Assembly (NCBI GenBank): GCA_025738555.1
Contig: JAOVFP010000007.1
Coordinates: 1,674,001-1,738,000, forward strand
DNA length: 64,000 bases
Source: Cyathus striatus
Taxonomy: Eukaryota > Basidiomycota > Agaricomycetes > Agaricales > Nidulariaceae
Direction of reading: 5' to 3'
A program made the position numbers and the translations under genes. Below are positions 36,890 through 48,271 of this stretch, one piece after another. Below the pieces are notes generated by a model. That model worked only from the letters and a program-made list of their open reading frames with translations. It ran no database searches and was not told the DNA's origin. Within the stretch, counting starts at the first letter, position 1. Every line of letters starts with the position of its first letter.

Positions 36890-37560
36890 ATGTAATAATA
36901 GACTTGAGGTGGTCATCTCCCTGACTCGAACAATTTCATCACGCCCTATGGTACATTACAGTATCTCTATTAAGTATATGACTGTCAATCAAGATCCAAC
37001 AACTCGGAAAAATCAACTTCGGTATGCGAATCTTTGTCTACTCTAACTCTGTTTCGTCTCGTATCAGCTCTATACCACTTGAACCTCTTTCGTATTTTTT
37101 TTATCGTTCTCAGACATGTCAAGAAGCTTGTACATCATATCGAAAGGCTTGTCTTTTTCCTCTCAAAACGCTTTCATGGATGCGATTAATTTGTTGTCCA
37201 CAAGGACTATAAGTACAACAACCGCATCCTTCCCATACGAAGATGGACAATGTCCAGGATAGCCATTAAACCTTGATTCTAGTGCTAAATTTTTAAACAA
37301 ATAGTAAGAATTTTAAAACGCACGGAGTTTCATCGTAAGTATCATCGCGATCCGATGCCGTTAAGTGAATATGGCCATCTGACCTGCTCTGAGTCGTATC
37401 TTTTCTGTACTTCACGGCGCATTAACAACCATACTGCATTGTACGGCGGCGATTTAACGTTCTAAATTACCCATTTCCCAGCTATAGGTGGTATTCGTAG
37501 GTCTTGGGGAAAAGGATTTCGTATCTGACATGCAGTTGGTATGTATGTAAAAAAGACTGG
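36890..37560 (-). pseudogene. Unidentified conserved gene relic, copy 3
   Basis: Homologue of 24377-25060 without the transposon in front. Minus-strand pieces such as RYEILFPKTYEY, PYNAVWLLMRREVQKRYDSE and LMAILDIVH remain but are broken by stops, so neither copy is functional. Confidence 0.5.
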
Positions 37561-38382
37561 AGAGTGAATGATACTTGCTCACTGAGGCGCACTGGTGGTA
37601 ATTAACAGAAAGGCGCACGTGCATCGATGGATTGAAACAAAAAGAACATGTGGTGTCGACTTGGCAAATCTTGACACTGTTGAATTGTTGACGACTAATT
37701 TTAACCTAGAGCACTCGAAATATAGGCTTCTGATATCGTTACTGAAAATCCACAGAAACTGCATCCGGTTACAAGCCATCGGAAAGGGTTAAACACTTTA
37801 ACTAGGAGCATTGGCTGTGGGCACTCACATGAGCGTGCAGGCGAGTTGTGTGGAGGCCACAGTAGAGTATTCCTTTCCATCATCTTGATTGCTCCACTGT
37901 CATTACCAAGTGTTCGCACCACCCAGTGCCTCCATCAGAATTGACCTCTACATATGGAACAATGTAAAGTGGAAGAATACAAAACAGAGACACGTTCGGT
38001 CTCGAACAAATTCAATACAAAATAGTATGAAAGGCGTGGAACAAGGTCGAGACGACGAGAATACATAAGCAGAAATTTTCACCTAAGGTTTCGGCTGAGT
38101 GGACAGGCTTTCCGTTTTATGCCCAAGTTCAGCTTGTTCAAACTTCTGATATTCAGCCGCAGACCTCATGGCCTCAGGTTCGGCATTGTTAGCGATGTCA
38201 AGTCAACGTTTGAGGGAAAGTACTGAGTTGATCCTCCGACGTACGTGTGCATAGGGACGGGCATTACCAAGGATTACCAAGGGGCTGTTGACGTTGAGAA
38301 TCGTTCCGATATGACTGGGAATCAACGGTATTCAGTAGGAATAAGATTCGGCGGTCTCGAACAACGAACAGATACAAAGAGC
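37561..38382. other. Intergenic, no supported gene
   Basis: A 65-codon plus frame at 37595-37792 has ordinary composition but no motif, intron or homologue in the window. Confidence 0.35.
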
Positions 38383-38482
38383 TCCAGTATGGTGTAACGG
38401 CTAACATTACCGCCTTTCATGCGCTGGGCCTCTACTACACAGTGATTGCGCGGTAGCTCGGGGTTCGATTCCCCGTACCGGA
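38383..38482 (+). tRNA. tRNA-Glu(TTC) with 29-nt intron
   Basis: D arm TGGTGTAACGGCTAACA, anticodon loop CTTTCA with TTC at 38416-38418, intron 38420-38448 at the canonical 37/38 site, then C + GCGGT and T arm CGGGGTTCGATTCCCCG. The acceptor stem has one A-C mismatch (TCCAGTA against TACCGGA), unlike the second copy, so it may be less efficient or decaying. Confidence 0.9.
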
Positions 38483-38965
38483 AGTAACAATTGAATACGA
38501 AGAGCTTGGAGAGCGTAGAACTGTGAAAAGTACTCACAGAACTAAAATAACTTGCATTTTTTTGGAATTAGCGATGTCGATCAGGTTCAACAGCTACATG
38601 TGCCTCGTATTACGGAACTGCGCATCGGAACAGTCGTTTTTGAGAAATTTTTTGAGATGGCGTGAAGGTAGTACATAAGTACGTAGAGAGTTGTCAATAA
38701 TACAAATAGCGCTCGTCGTAGGAATTACATTCCTACGATTTGGAACTGGACTAAGAGGTAGTGAGAGCCTGAGAGGTGCTACGTCTAAGAGAAATGACTT
38801 GGAATCAGCGGAATAAATTATAAAATCAGTCTCGAACAAAGAACAAGAAACACGAAGAGATCCGGTATGGTTGTCTAAATTAGAATCGCAACGATATCTA
38901 GTAAATATCAAAGTGGAAATAAGTAAGATTTACGTAGATGGCCAATCTCAAATATAGAACAAGCA

Positions 38966-39056
38966 TCCGGTATGGTGTAACGGCTAACATTACCGCCTTT
39001 CATCGTACACACTTCGTATCTTCGCGGTAGCTCGGGGTTCGATTCCCCGTACCGGA
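38966..39056 (+). tRNA. tRNA-Glu(TTC) with 20-nt intron
   Basis: Same mature body as the gene 580 bp upstream, with a perfect acceptor stem (TCCGGTA/TACCGGA). Anticodon TTC at 38999-39001; intron 39003-39022 differs in sequence and length. A run of T follows (ATTTTCT). Confidence 0.93.
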
Positions 39057-40196
39057 ATTTTCTCCCAAATACCTGTTTTTTTTTAAGAATTAGCGACGTC
39101 TAGTAGGTTGAGATAGAGCTTAGATAGAACTGGAACGTTGTCGCTACTAGCAATATCACTCATCGTAAAACCGCACTCTAACAGATTGAACTGGAGATAC
39201 ATTTCGGCTACCAAGTACAAAGTACCTACTGCGCACCTCCGCGCCTCCGTAAGACCGTACATCCGTCCCCCGGCTTTCAATATCTCTCCTCAGCCGACGC
39301 AAATCCCAGTATCGTAACCCACCAACCATCATGATATCCATAGCAACAGAACATTGCACGCCCACGACATCCGCGTCCGGATTCCAGACTTCCCACCCGC
39401 CTCGCCCGCAAGCGATTGAAAATTGAAACTCATAAACCACAGTCCGCGGACCTCTACAAATTTAACGGTGATTCATGAACGACAATCCTAGACAATCCTG
39501 TGTTCCTACATACAGGAGGCAGGGTTAATGAAACATATTACATTAATGATTACATACAAAACAGCACCCGCGCCCAAATTGTTAATTACATTTTTAATCT
39601 ATTTAATTTAGCGGATGTAAAAACTTATTAAAATTTGATCAAGATCAACTTCCTGCAAATTTTCATTTATCCGGCGACCTGGGACGCTAGTATCTTACGT
39701 TACGTTACCCCAACCCCTCTTCCAGAATCCAGCTTACGGCAATTCAACTCAAGAACCAGAAAAGAATGACAGGATCATTCAAAAAAAAAGATCGTGATTA
39801 GTTTATTCAAACATACTAAAAAAACTATATACCTAATAAAAAAACAGATAAAAAGTAAAAAGAAAAAATTCATATCAATACCAAAAATGGTACGTGAGGG
39901 TGAGAGTTGTATAACAAGTGTATGAATGAGAGTATCGAAGTTTATAAAAAATGTTTATCGAAAAAAAGAATAAGACAAGAAAGTAGGTATATGTAGAAGA
40001 GAAAAAGAATCCAACCTCGCCAAGAAAGAGACGTAGCAATAGGACTAGAGTGGAGTGAATGTTGATGTGTTGAGATTGATGATATCATATACTGGTGATA
40101 TGGATATTGATCCGAGTACACGCACGAAGTAGAAGTGCTTGAGAACCGACCGACCGAGACGAAGCAGAGATGAGAAGGGGGGAGGCGAGAAAGGAC
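39057..40196. other. Spacer and G-alpha 3' flank
   Basis: No gene supported. The AT-rich stretch from about 39780 to 40180 is likely the G-alpha 3' UTR and terminator region. Confidence 0.4.
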
Positions 40197-42622
40197 CTAG
40201 AGCAGCCCGCATTCGCGTAGATGGAGTTGTAGGAGGATATCTTGGATTGCGCTTAGTACGACTGTGTGAGAGTTAGTTAGTATGTGTTCGTAATGAGATA
40301 ACGAGAAGAGGAAGAGAGGGGGGAAGGGGGGAGGGTGAATCGTAATGAGAAGGGGGTAAAGCGGTGTGCCATAAGCACTCCTGGGCCGAAAAGACCACAA
40401 GGAGAAAGGGCAGCATCATCCCCCGCAGCCCCCTCCCCTTGAGAGAGGGAGGGAGAAGTCCGTCAACGACCGCAGACAGCAAGGGAAGCAGTAGCGTTAG
40501 CGACCGCACCCTCCCCAATGTCATAAGCTATCCTGGACCGAAAAGGCCACAAGGAGAAAGGGTGGGCAAGTCACAAGTCCAAAGGACAATATAGCAAAGA
40601 AGCAAGAGAGGAGGTGCAAGAGCGGGCAGCAGTAGCGTCAGTTACGGCACTCCTTCCCCCCTACGCCCCATGGTAGAGTGGGAGGTACGAGTGCCATAAC
40701 CACTCCTGAGCCGAAACGGCCTAAGGAGAAAGGGCGGAAGTCCCCAGACCAAAGAGGGAATGGAGCAGATGCAAGAGCGGTCACAGCGGCTGCAGTTTGT
40801 AAGTGGAGAGTGGGGCAAAGAGCGGCGTCAGCTATTGCAGTACCCATCCCCTCGAAAAAGGGAGGGGCAAAGTACAGCCTCAACTACTACAGCACCCGTC
40901 CCCGTCCCTCGAGAAAGAGAGGGGCAAGGTCGGCGTCAGCGACTGCGCCCTACCCCTCTCACCCCCCCACCCCAGTTCCCCTCCCTCTCCCTTCAAAACC
41001 CAAAACCAAAACCAAAAAAAAAAAAGAAACTCACACTTAATCTGCTGCGTATCAGTCGCACACGTATAATGCGCATAAATCTGCTTAGTGGCCGCGCTCT
41101 GATTCAAGCTCACAAACCGATGCAACAAATAATCACATGCGGCATCGTAGTTGTCCCCGCCTGTGTAATCTGGGAAGTAATCTCCCAATGGTGAGCGGGG
41201 GAGTTTTTCAGCGAAGAGGTCTATTTTGTTTAGGAATAGGATCTTTGGGTGGTGTTAGTGAGAGAAAGGGGGAGAGAAGGGGGGACGTACGATTGAAGTC
41301 TTGACGAACCATCTTGAGTTACAGATTGAGTCGAAGAGGGTTAGAGCCTCTTGCATCCTATTCTACAATCCACATTAACCCACCACCCCATCAACCAAAT
41401 CACAAAAAGAAACATACCACACTCTCATCCTCATAAAGCATCTGATCATACTCACTCAAACTAACCAAAAACACCAACGCCGTGACATTCTCAAAACAAT
41501 GAATCCACTTCTTCCTTTCACTCCTCTGACCACCCACATCGAACAACTTGTATGTCAATTCGCCCACTTTGAACGTCGTCTCCGTTATACCCGTCGTCTT
41601 TACCCTACTCCGCAGAATATCCTGGTCTGTGGGTAAAAATCCAGGGGCGGACATACGGTCGATGGAGTTGAAGTAATATACAGCCGAATCGTTCAACTGG
41701 AACTCGCGGCTTCGTCGGACGGCTTCTTTGATCCCGGGGTCGCGCCATAGGACACGCAGGGCATCTGAGACGTCCCGAGGGAGAGTATCCGATTCAATTT
41801 GGCCGGGTTGGGAGAGGATGATGTTGCGTCTGGCGTCGTTTGAGGGTGTTAGGGATAGGTCGAGTTGGGGGAGTGCTTCGAGGATTGCGCTGGGTGTGGG
41901 GGTTAGTATTGTGTATACGCTGAGGGGAGAGGGGGAGATAGGGGCAGGTGTTTCAGAGAGAGCGCTGGCGCTCCGCCACCGCCGCATATGCCGACGTGGC
42001 AGTGGCGTGGGCGGCCATCCATTAACAGCGGATTAAAACAGCTCCGCCGTAATGCAATTTGCGTTCAACCATCTCCCGAACCCCAACCCCTCCAAAAAAT
42101 CCAAAAAAAAAGGAAAAAAGGAGGGAGGGGACTAACCGCATACTCTGAATCGTATTCGAAAATATAATCTCCTTGTACGAATCGCGCTCTTGGTCGTTGT
42201 ATCCACCATGATGAATCAGTTTCATCTGTTTGAGGACTGTGCTCTGTGAATGGAAGGTTTCGTTAGCTATTGATCATACGTGAATATGAAATTGGGAAGT
42301 GATGGAAGTGTGAGGGGGATCAAGACGATCTCGAAGTTCGTCTTGTCTATGCCGTCCCATGGAGAGAGGGGGAGAGGAGATGTGAAAGGGAGAGGGGAGA
42401 GACACACCTTGCCGGATTCACCAGCTCCAAGGAGCAACATCTTAATCTCGTTTTTGGCCATCATGCGGTCCCGCTTCAGCTGGCTATCAATCTCATCGTT
42501 GCCTGCACATTCTGATCAGTACCACACACATATCACAAAGAAAGAGGGGGAGAGGGAAGAAAGGAAAAAGACGCACGGGCCTTGGCCTCTTCATCGACAC
42601 CGGTGCTCTGTACGCAGCCCAT
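40197..42622 (-). CDS. Heterotrimeric G-protein alpha subunit, complete
   Basis: Seven exons: 42577-42622, 42408-42502, 42137-42243, 41418-41889, 41291-41362, 41035-41242 and 40197-40261, total 354 residues, normal for the family. N-terminal MGCVQS gives Gly2 for myristoylation and Cys3 for palmitoylation. Nucleotide motifs: GAGESGKST (41-49, split by intron 2), catalytic Arg178 in RVKTTG, DVGGQ (200-204), NKID (269-272) and TCAT (324-327). The C-terminus is ECGLL, with Cys351 at the pertussis-type ADP-ribosylation position, as in class I (G-alpha-i-like) fungal subunits that act at the plasma membrane below 7-TM receptors in mating, nutrient and cAMP signalling. Introns 1-5 are 48-247 nt; the last is 773 nt and repeat-filled. 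The divergent 7-TM genes in the window have no demonstrated link to it. Confidence 0.96.
40370..40990. repeat. Imperfect repeats inside the last G-alpha intron
   Basis: Three GC-rich units start with ATAAGCACTCCTGGGCCGAA-like sequence (about 40371, 40526, 40697), continue CGGCCACAAGGAGAAAGGG, and carry GGCAGCAGTAGCGTYAG-type ends. Long frames on both strands here are by-products of composition. Confidence 0.65.
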
Positions 42623-42654
42623 TTTCTTCGGTAGGGGGAAAGAGTGAGTGTGTA

Positions 42655-42850
42655 GAGTGTGTCTGTTAGTCTTCTTGGCGAAGGGCGAGGAGGGGGGCGA
42701 AGGGAGAGAAGAGAAGGGAAGAGGGAAGAGGGAGAAATGAAGAGGGAGGCAGGTAGTAGTAAGCAAAAGAAAAGAAGAGGGAGAGAGGAGAGGAGAGAGA
42801 GGCGAGGAGAGAGAGTGGGAAGCGTGGGTGGGAGAGTTGGCAAACACGGA
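42655..42850 (-). promoter_or_regulatory. Pyrimidine-rich promoter / 5' UTR of the G-alpha gene
   Basis: On the coding (minus) strand almost pure C and T for about 190 bp, ending 33 bp before the start codon; CT tracts of this kind are common in strongly expressed fungal promoters. The long frames through it are low-complexity artefacts. Confidence 0.5.
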
Positions 42851-42862
42851 ATCCGTTGTCAC

Positions 42863-45715
42863 TCTTTCCCTTCATGTGGGATTCCTCTGTCCCATTTTAG
42901 GAATAACTTTTTTAACGCTTGTCTCGTGATCTTGGGGGTTCTTTGTTGCCACCCGCATGACTAAGCCGCGATCTCTGGTCATCTCGGACCCCGACGCTGA
43001 ACTCTCTTCCTATCTTCTTCCGCCCACCTCCTAGCTGTGAATGTGAATCCTGCAGATCCTCCTGCACTCTGCACTGTGAGCCCGAATCGCAATGACATGC
43101 ACGGTCTCGGCGACATACCACCCCGTGTCCCGCGCGTCCCTTCGTAATCAATGCAACTCCCATCAAAATTTCCATATCCTCTTTCAGATTTCCCGCCCCT
43201 CGTAAAAAGCACGCGGCAACGTCAAAAATACATTACCCTGTTTACTTGGGTTTAGTTATACAACTTGGAACACCGAATCTTGTTTCTTTTTCTATAGGTT
43301 CTTTTCTTTCATATTGCTTGTACTTTAATCACTTCCGCTGGAGCCTGGAATCAATAGAATAGAATACAGCGAATGGAACACGATAAATGGAATGCCGAGT
43401 ATGTGATTTTCATTGTTGTTGTATGTAAGATCGCTGTTCCAGTAGAACAGTAATATGAAATGTTACGATTGTAATGAATCCTACTTCGTTTCCCGGCTAT
43501 ACTCCTCCGTTTTGCTCGCATCCCTCCTCCCCTCCCCTCCCCTCAATTAAAGAACACGAAAGGACCCACCTCGGCTGCAGATAACCGTGCACAGCGGGCG
43601 TCTTCCCTAACTTCCTGATTTTCCCATCCCGCGGCATATCCCGCTTGTGCACATCAACATCATCAGATGCTGCAACAGCGAACCCGACCTGTCTTCTCGA
43701 CACTGCGTCAGTGTCACCGATACCGATACCGATACCGACACCGACATCGGCAACCACTGATGTACATGGACATAGTGGGTCCATCTTTACCTACGTCTAC
43801 TGTAATAGTAAGATGTGTACACTATTCATCTGATACGATTAGAAGATGTATATCGTTATCAACTCCACCACATCCAGCTCAACCGAGTATAAAGTGCCAC
43901 TTGGACAACTATCATATGTTTCTTACCAATTTCGCATCCTCCTCCCTCGCTCCTCGTTTCATTTCGTCTGCATATTCGTCTCTGGCACACCGCTCCCATG
44001 ATCCGATACTACAACCCTCCAAATCAAGTATCAGTACCATATTCGTAATACCCCCCCTCTTTATCTACGCTCGCTTCACTGGGATCTTGATGCGATGGAG
44101 AGCGGTTGATTTTGGTTTAGTTTCATACTTACGAGTAGTACGATAGTTGTACGAGGCGCGTGATACTTACTCCAAGCTGTACACGCCACCCCTCACATAC
44201 GACAGTATAATACCATACCCCGACACCCACGCGCCTTATACCTACGAAAAGACCGTAACCGCCGCACACGCACAATCAAAACATACATCTCAAACCAAAA
44301 CCGTCCATTCCTTCCCTCCGTCGCCGACATATCATTCCCGCCACGGGAGTATTACCGTGTCTAATTATATGTACAGGACTCGTGGTCTCCATATTCTATT
44401 TAACTATCAAGTATACAGGAAAAACAAGATAGGACGAGTATGGTATCCGGTGTACTCGGCCGCTATACTCTCTATGTAGTCATCTCGTAGTACACTGATA
44501 CTAAATCTGATCCCGGGCAGTGTAGTAGCCTCGTGAGCGAGTAAAGGTTGTCAATCATCCAACACTGAATCACTGATTGTAAGTTGCGCTCCATTTTGAT
44601 GTATCATGGGATCATAGGATCTGATGTAGCGTTTCACCGGTGTTCAAGCTTGCTTTCAGTAGCTTTAATAGTACTCGGTGAAACTGCCATATCGATGAAT
44701 ACCTAAGCCATCGTTCACCAAAAACCAGAACATCTAATACTAAATTATAAAGTAAGTATAGAAGAGAGAGCAACGCAATTCTCACTATACGTCCCGTTGA
44801 CCCCCCGTCGCGAGATACTGAAAGTCATTGCTCAGTGTTACAATCACATCATTTTGTGTGAGTAGGAAGATACGTATCCTCGAAAGGACGTTTTTTCAAG
44901 CCCGTATTTAATACACTGTCGACCTACGACGAATCTTGCGGAATTTGAAGACGCAACTTGTCACTAGTAGTATACTACCGAATGTCCATGTCAGTATCCA
45001 GTCAATAATCATGTGCACGACAACTTTGGCATTCTGATTTATTTATATGATATCCATGCACACAGATAAGTACACCCACATTTCATAAACCCACGCGGTA
45101 TTACACTGGTTCCGCCTGTATGTACACGACAATATTATCCCTATCTGATATCCATGCAGTATCACACTGATTCCGCCTGTGGTTAAATATAACTAACCCT
45201 GTGTAGGCGCTGTTTGAGGTCGCTTCCCCCGTGTTCACCTTGACGACGTCATCGTGTAGTTAAGTAGTAGGCAATTGGCGTTTGTGTGGTGTAAGTATTA
45301 CAAGTCAGTGAGTTTACTGCGAGACTGCGATATTGGGATTCACATGTCAACGACGATTACTTTTCAAATTTCAAACTACGCTGTCGCTTATAAAATGTCC
45401 CCATAGGATTATTCCAATGATCAATCCAATCTAATCCTGTGTTACTTGGAACTTTTCATTGATTGATATTGGCAGTTCGGAGTCTAAGATCATTGTAAGT
45501 AATACCAGGATACGTATACTTTGACTATGATATTAATATTGATATTTCGTTACTCATCTTTAACCAAAACATCATACCATCACCTCAGCTCCGGTTCAAA
45601 CCAATCGTTTCAACGTTATATTCCAATGAAATCGTCAGTTTTATAAGATGTTAATAGCTACATGTTGTTCGCATTATAAGTATAAAGTTCACAAAAATGT
45701 CTTCTGAACAAAAAA
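42863..45715. other. Long spacer, no supported gene
   Basis: Contains a short ACCGAT hexamer run (about 43717-43748). A minus-strand stretch at about 43568-43690 (VHKRDMPRDGKIRKLGKTPA...) reads like an exon followed by GTGGGT but cannot be extended or named. Confidence 0.35.
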
Positions 45716-45809
45716 TACCGACGGTGGGTATCGAACCCACAACCTCCGCCTATCTCCAACCTCATTAATAAGATAGGAAAGCGACGCGCTACCATTGCGC
45801 CACGACGGC
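45716..45809 (-). tRNA. tRNA-Arg(CCT) with intron, copy 1
   Basis: Minus strand: GCCGTCG, D arm GGCGCAATGGTAGCGC, anticodon stem TCGCT/GGCGG, loop TTCCTA with CCT, intron of about 22 nt after position 37, T arm GTGGGTTCGATACCCAC and a T run after the 3' end. One T-T mismatch in the acceptor stem. Confidence 0.88.
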
Positions 45810-45984
45810 ATTGTATATAAGTCCTACTCTATATCTAGAATGTATACCACAGGGGGAGCAGCATCAATGCAGTCAAACTTCCAATCAATTTCGAATTTCG
45901 AAGTGACGTTTAGATTGAGATAGAATATACCGTTCGCAATACTTGAAAATGTATGTTCACAAAAAGCTTTTGCTTAGTCATGGA

Positions 45985-46085
45985 TACCGCCGGTGGGTAT
46001 CGAACCCACAACCTCCGCCTATCTCTAGGTTCATAAATACATGAAGGAATAGGAAAGCGACGCGCTACCATTGCGCCACGACGGC
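45985..46085 (-). tRNA. tRNA-Arg(CCT) with intron, copy 2
   Basis: Same mature body as copy 1; acceptor GCCGTCG pairs with CGGCGGT through G-U. The intron is longer (about 29 nt) and unrelated in sequence. Confidence 0.9.
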
Positions 46086-46389
46086 TTTGGACGAACGCGG
46101 TCGATTATGGTATGTATATGGGGTCCCATTTGCTATGGTATGATCTCATGGAATGAAAATAATGCCATGATTCAACGTGTGTCAAATGAATATATCGAGC
46201 CTGTTGTAGTGTATCCTATAACCTTTAAAATCAAATCTGCCAAGAAGAAAAGATAGGGAAAGCCATGTCATCGTAGAACGAAGAGACGATATCGAGTCAC
46301 CGCGGCGAGAAACAATTACTTCAAATTTCACGTTCGTTGGGCCAATTTTCCAATGGAAAAAATTAGTAGAAGATACGATACGACCAATG

Positions 46390-46483
46390 TACCGCCGATG
46401 GGTGTCGAACCCACAACCTCCGCCTTTCTAACAATTTAACGAGTATGTAGGAAAGCGACGCGCTACCATTGCGCCACGGCGGC
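46390..46483 (-). tRNA. tRNA-Arg(CCT) with intron, copy 3
   Basis: Acceptor GCCGCCG/CGGCGGT is the best paired of the three. Intron about 22 nt, again different; the T stem closes with one G-U pair. Confidence 0.9.
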
Positions 46484-47342
46484 CCGTACTGTGGATCGGA
46501 GTCTAAAGTACCGGATTTCCAATATTCCTCTCCGCCGCAGTCCGTCTTACTTTAGATTTTTGATTGAATTTGACATGTACGTGTCGCGATAGCCTTTTAT
46601 TAGACTTGTCTCGTACATTGTGACGTCGGACTGGTGATTTCGTTGGTACTATACTGCAGTTTTAGTACCTACCCCTAAGGCCTACTACTTCGAAGCCCCT
46701 GTGGCTCTCGGTGGGTCATGATGATTTGTAGAAGAGAAGTTATCGGCACCGAGCAGCCCCTAGACCTCAGGCAAACAATTGCATCGACATCGACAACACC
46801 TTTTAATAGCTTACTAGAATCGGAGGCCGATGTGATGCACTCGTTAGTCCCCAACGCAAATCATACCAATGGAAGTTTTTCTGATAAACTACTTTCCCGA
46901 TATAGCAGCTGTTCTAGCTTTCACCAACTACGCAGGAAATTCTATGTATCGCGAGCGGATCGGAGGATGAATTCACTCAGTTTGCATGGAATGAATTGTG
47001 TACGTTCGTACTTGTTATACCCCTATATAACGAATGCGCACTTGCGTTAATATGTCCATTCATACGTATGTATGTATCATTCGAACGTTCCGAGTACGAG
47101 ACCGCAGAGCCGCGACATTACATGCGGAATAGAACTTCTTCATTAGCGCACTATGAGCACCATCCGGTTCTCTTGGCCATTTACAGCTAAATGCAAAACC
47201 CTAGGCCGTTTCTCAAAAACGCTAAGATGTTGCACGTGACAATCAATTGCTAAAATTGGCATAGTCTACTCTGCAGGCTCCACAACTTTACCAGCGCTCT
47301 CCCAACCTTCCTACCCAACACTCCTCGCCATGCAGACCAGCA
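46484..47342. other. Intergenic, no supported gene
   Basis: A 110-codon plus frame (46718-47050) has no motif and no splice-linked continuation; I do not call it. Confidence 0.35.
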
Positions 47343-47510
47343 ATGCTGTATCGCTACATCCACCCCGCCCAAAAAGAACTTATTGCTCGACTCTCAATCA
47401 GCATGCATCCAAAGGAGATTGCGGGAGTGACAGGTATCAGTGTTCGAGCAGTGCGCCGTACAGTTGCACTATGGGGATGGGACCAGTGGTACCGCCCGTG
47501 GGGCGCTTGA
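47343..47510 (+). pseudogene. Orphan transposase-type helix-turn-helix fragment
   Basis: 55 codons from ATG to TGA: YIHPAQKELIARLSISMHPK then EIAGVTGISVRAVRRTVALWG. The second part is the helix-turn-helix of Tc1/mariner-like transposases and related regulators. No DDE catalytic domain follows, so it is a 5' relic or a captured DNA-binding peptide. Confidence 0.5.
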
Positions 47511-48225
47511 CCAATTTCATACAAATGACATCATATTACCACGTGAATTACAAGTTGGCAAATTTCGAAACGGCCTACGGTTTTGCATTTAGCTGTAAGG
47601 CTATTCTAGATTACACTCTAATGCTGTACTTACGCATAAGCTAAGTTCTGCCCAACCGTTAAAATTTCTGAGTGACGTTCGAGTAAAATTGCAAGAAATT
47701 TTTGAAGTATGAACACAAGAGGCCAACAAATATTGGTTACTACATCATAATCCCGGCCTGATTTGAATGACTCTGTTAATAAAATATTTACACGTACTAC
47801 AAACACTATCGCCCTGATCCCCGTCCGGAACCTGATCTGGATGTGCGCTGAGATTTACGGGAAGGTAGGGCTGGGGCATCCTTGAGGGCGAAGGAAAGTC
47901 GCTGGAGTTGGTACCCAGAACCAGATAAACGTGAGACGGCACGTTATCCTCAATCACATTTCTCGAGGACATTCGATGGGCAACAAGTTGCGGTTTTCAA
48001 CAAGGTTGTAATCCCTGATTACGGTCATGTGCGGGCTCTGCTTGTGTCGGCCTGGGATGACAATGCCACGACTCACGAGGAGAGGATGGCGCTTCAAGTT
48101 AAAGGAGCCAGGAAGATGCCGATAAGCAGTCCGACAGTCACGTGAAGTTGAATCATGATTTACGCCCACGATTATCGAAGTACGCTGATACCGCACCCGC
48201 TTGCTTCTCTCTTACGCCCTCGAGT
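47511..48225 (+). promoter_or_regulatory. HNH-A upstream region with E-box
   Basis: The last 120 bp match the 5' region of HNH-B (about 57085-57165), sharing GATGCCGATAA, AGTCACGTGAAGTTGAA (CACGTG at 48139-48144 and 57108-57113) and the CGCCCTCGAGTATGATT start context. No gene seen before it. Confidence 0.45.
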
Positions 48226-48271
48226 ATGATTCTGAAATCTAACTTCGCTACAGTATCCCGTATTCCAGAGC

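Noticed and set aside
40273..41194. Several 75-145 codon frames between G-alpha exons
   Set aside because: They lie in the last intron and exon 6 of G-alpha in wrong frames and reflect GC-rich repeats.
42493..42964. Long frames on both strands in the CT-rich block upstream of the G-alpha gene
   Set aside because: Ser/Pro/Leu or Arg/Glu/Gly low-complexity translations of a pyrimidine tract; they overlap the verified first exon in other frames.
43497..43784. Minus-strand exon-like stretch VHKRDMPRDGKIRKLGKTPA
   Set aside because: Reads like coding sequence and meets a GTGGGT donor, but I could not find partner exons or name a family.
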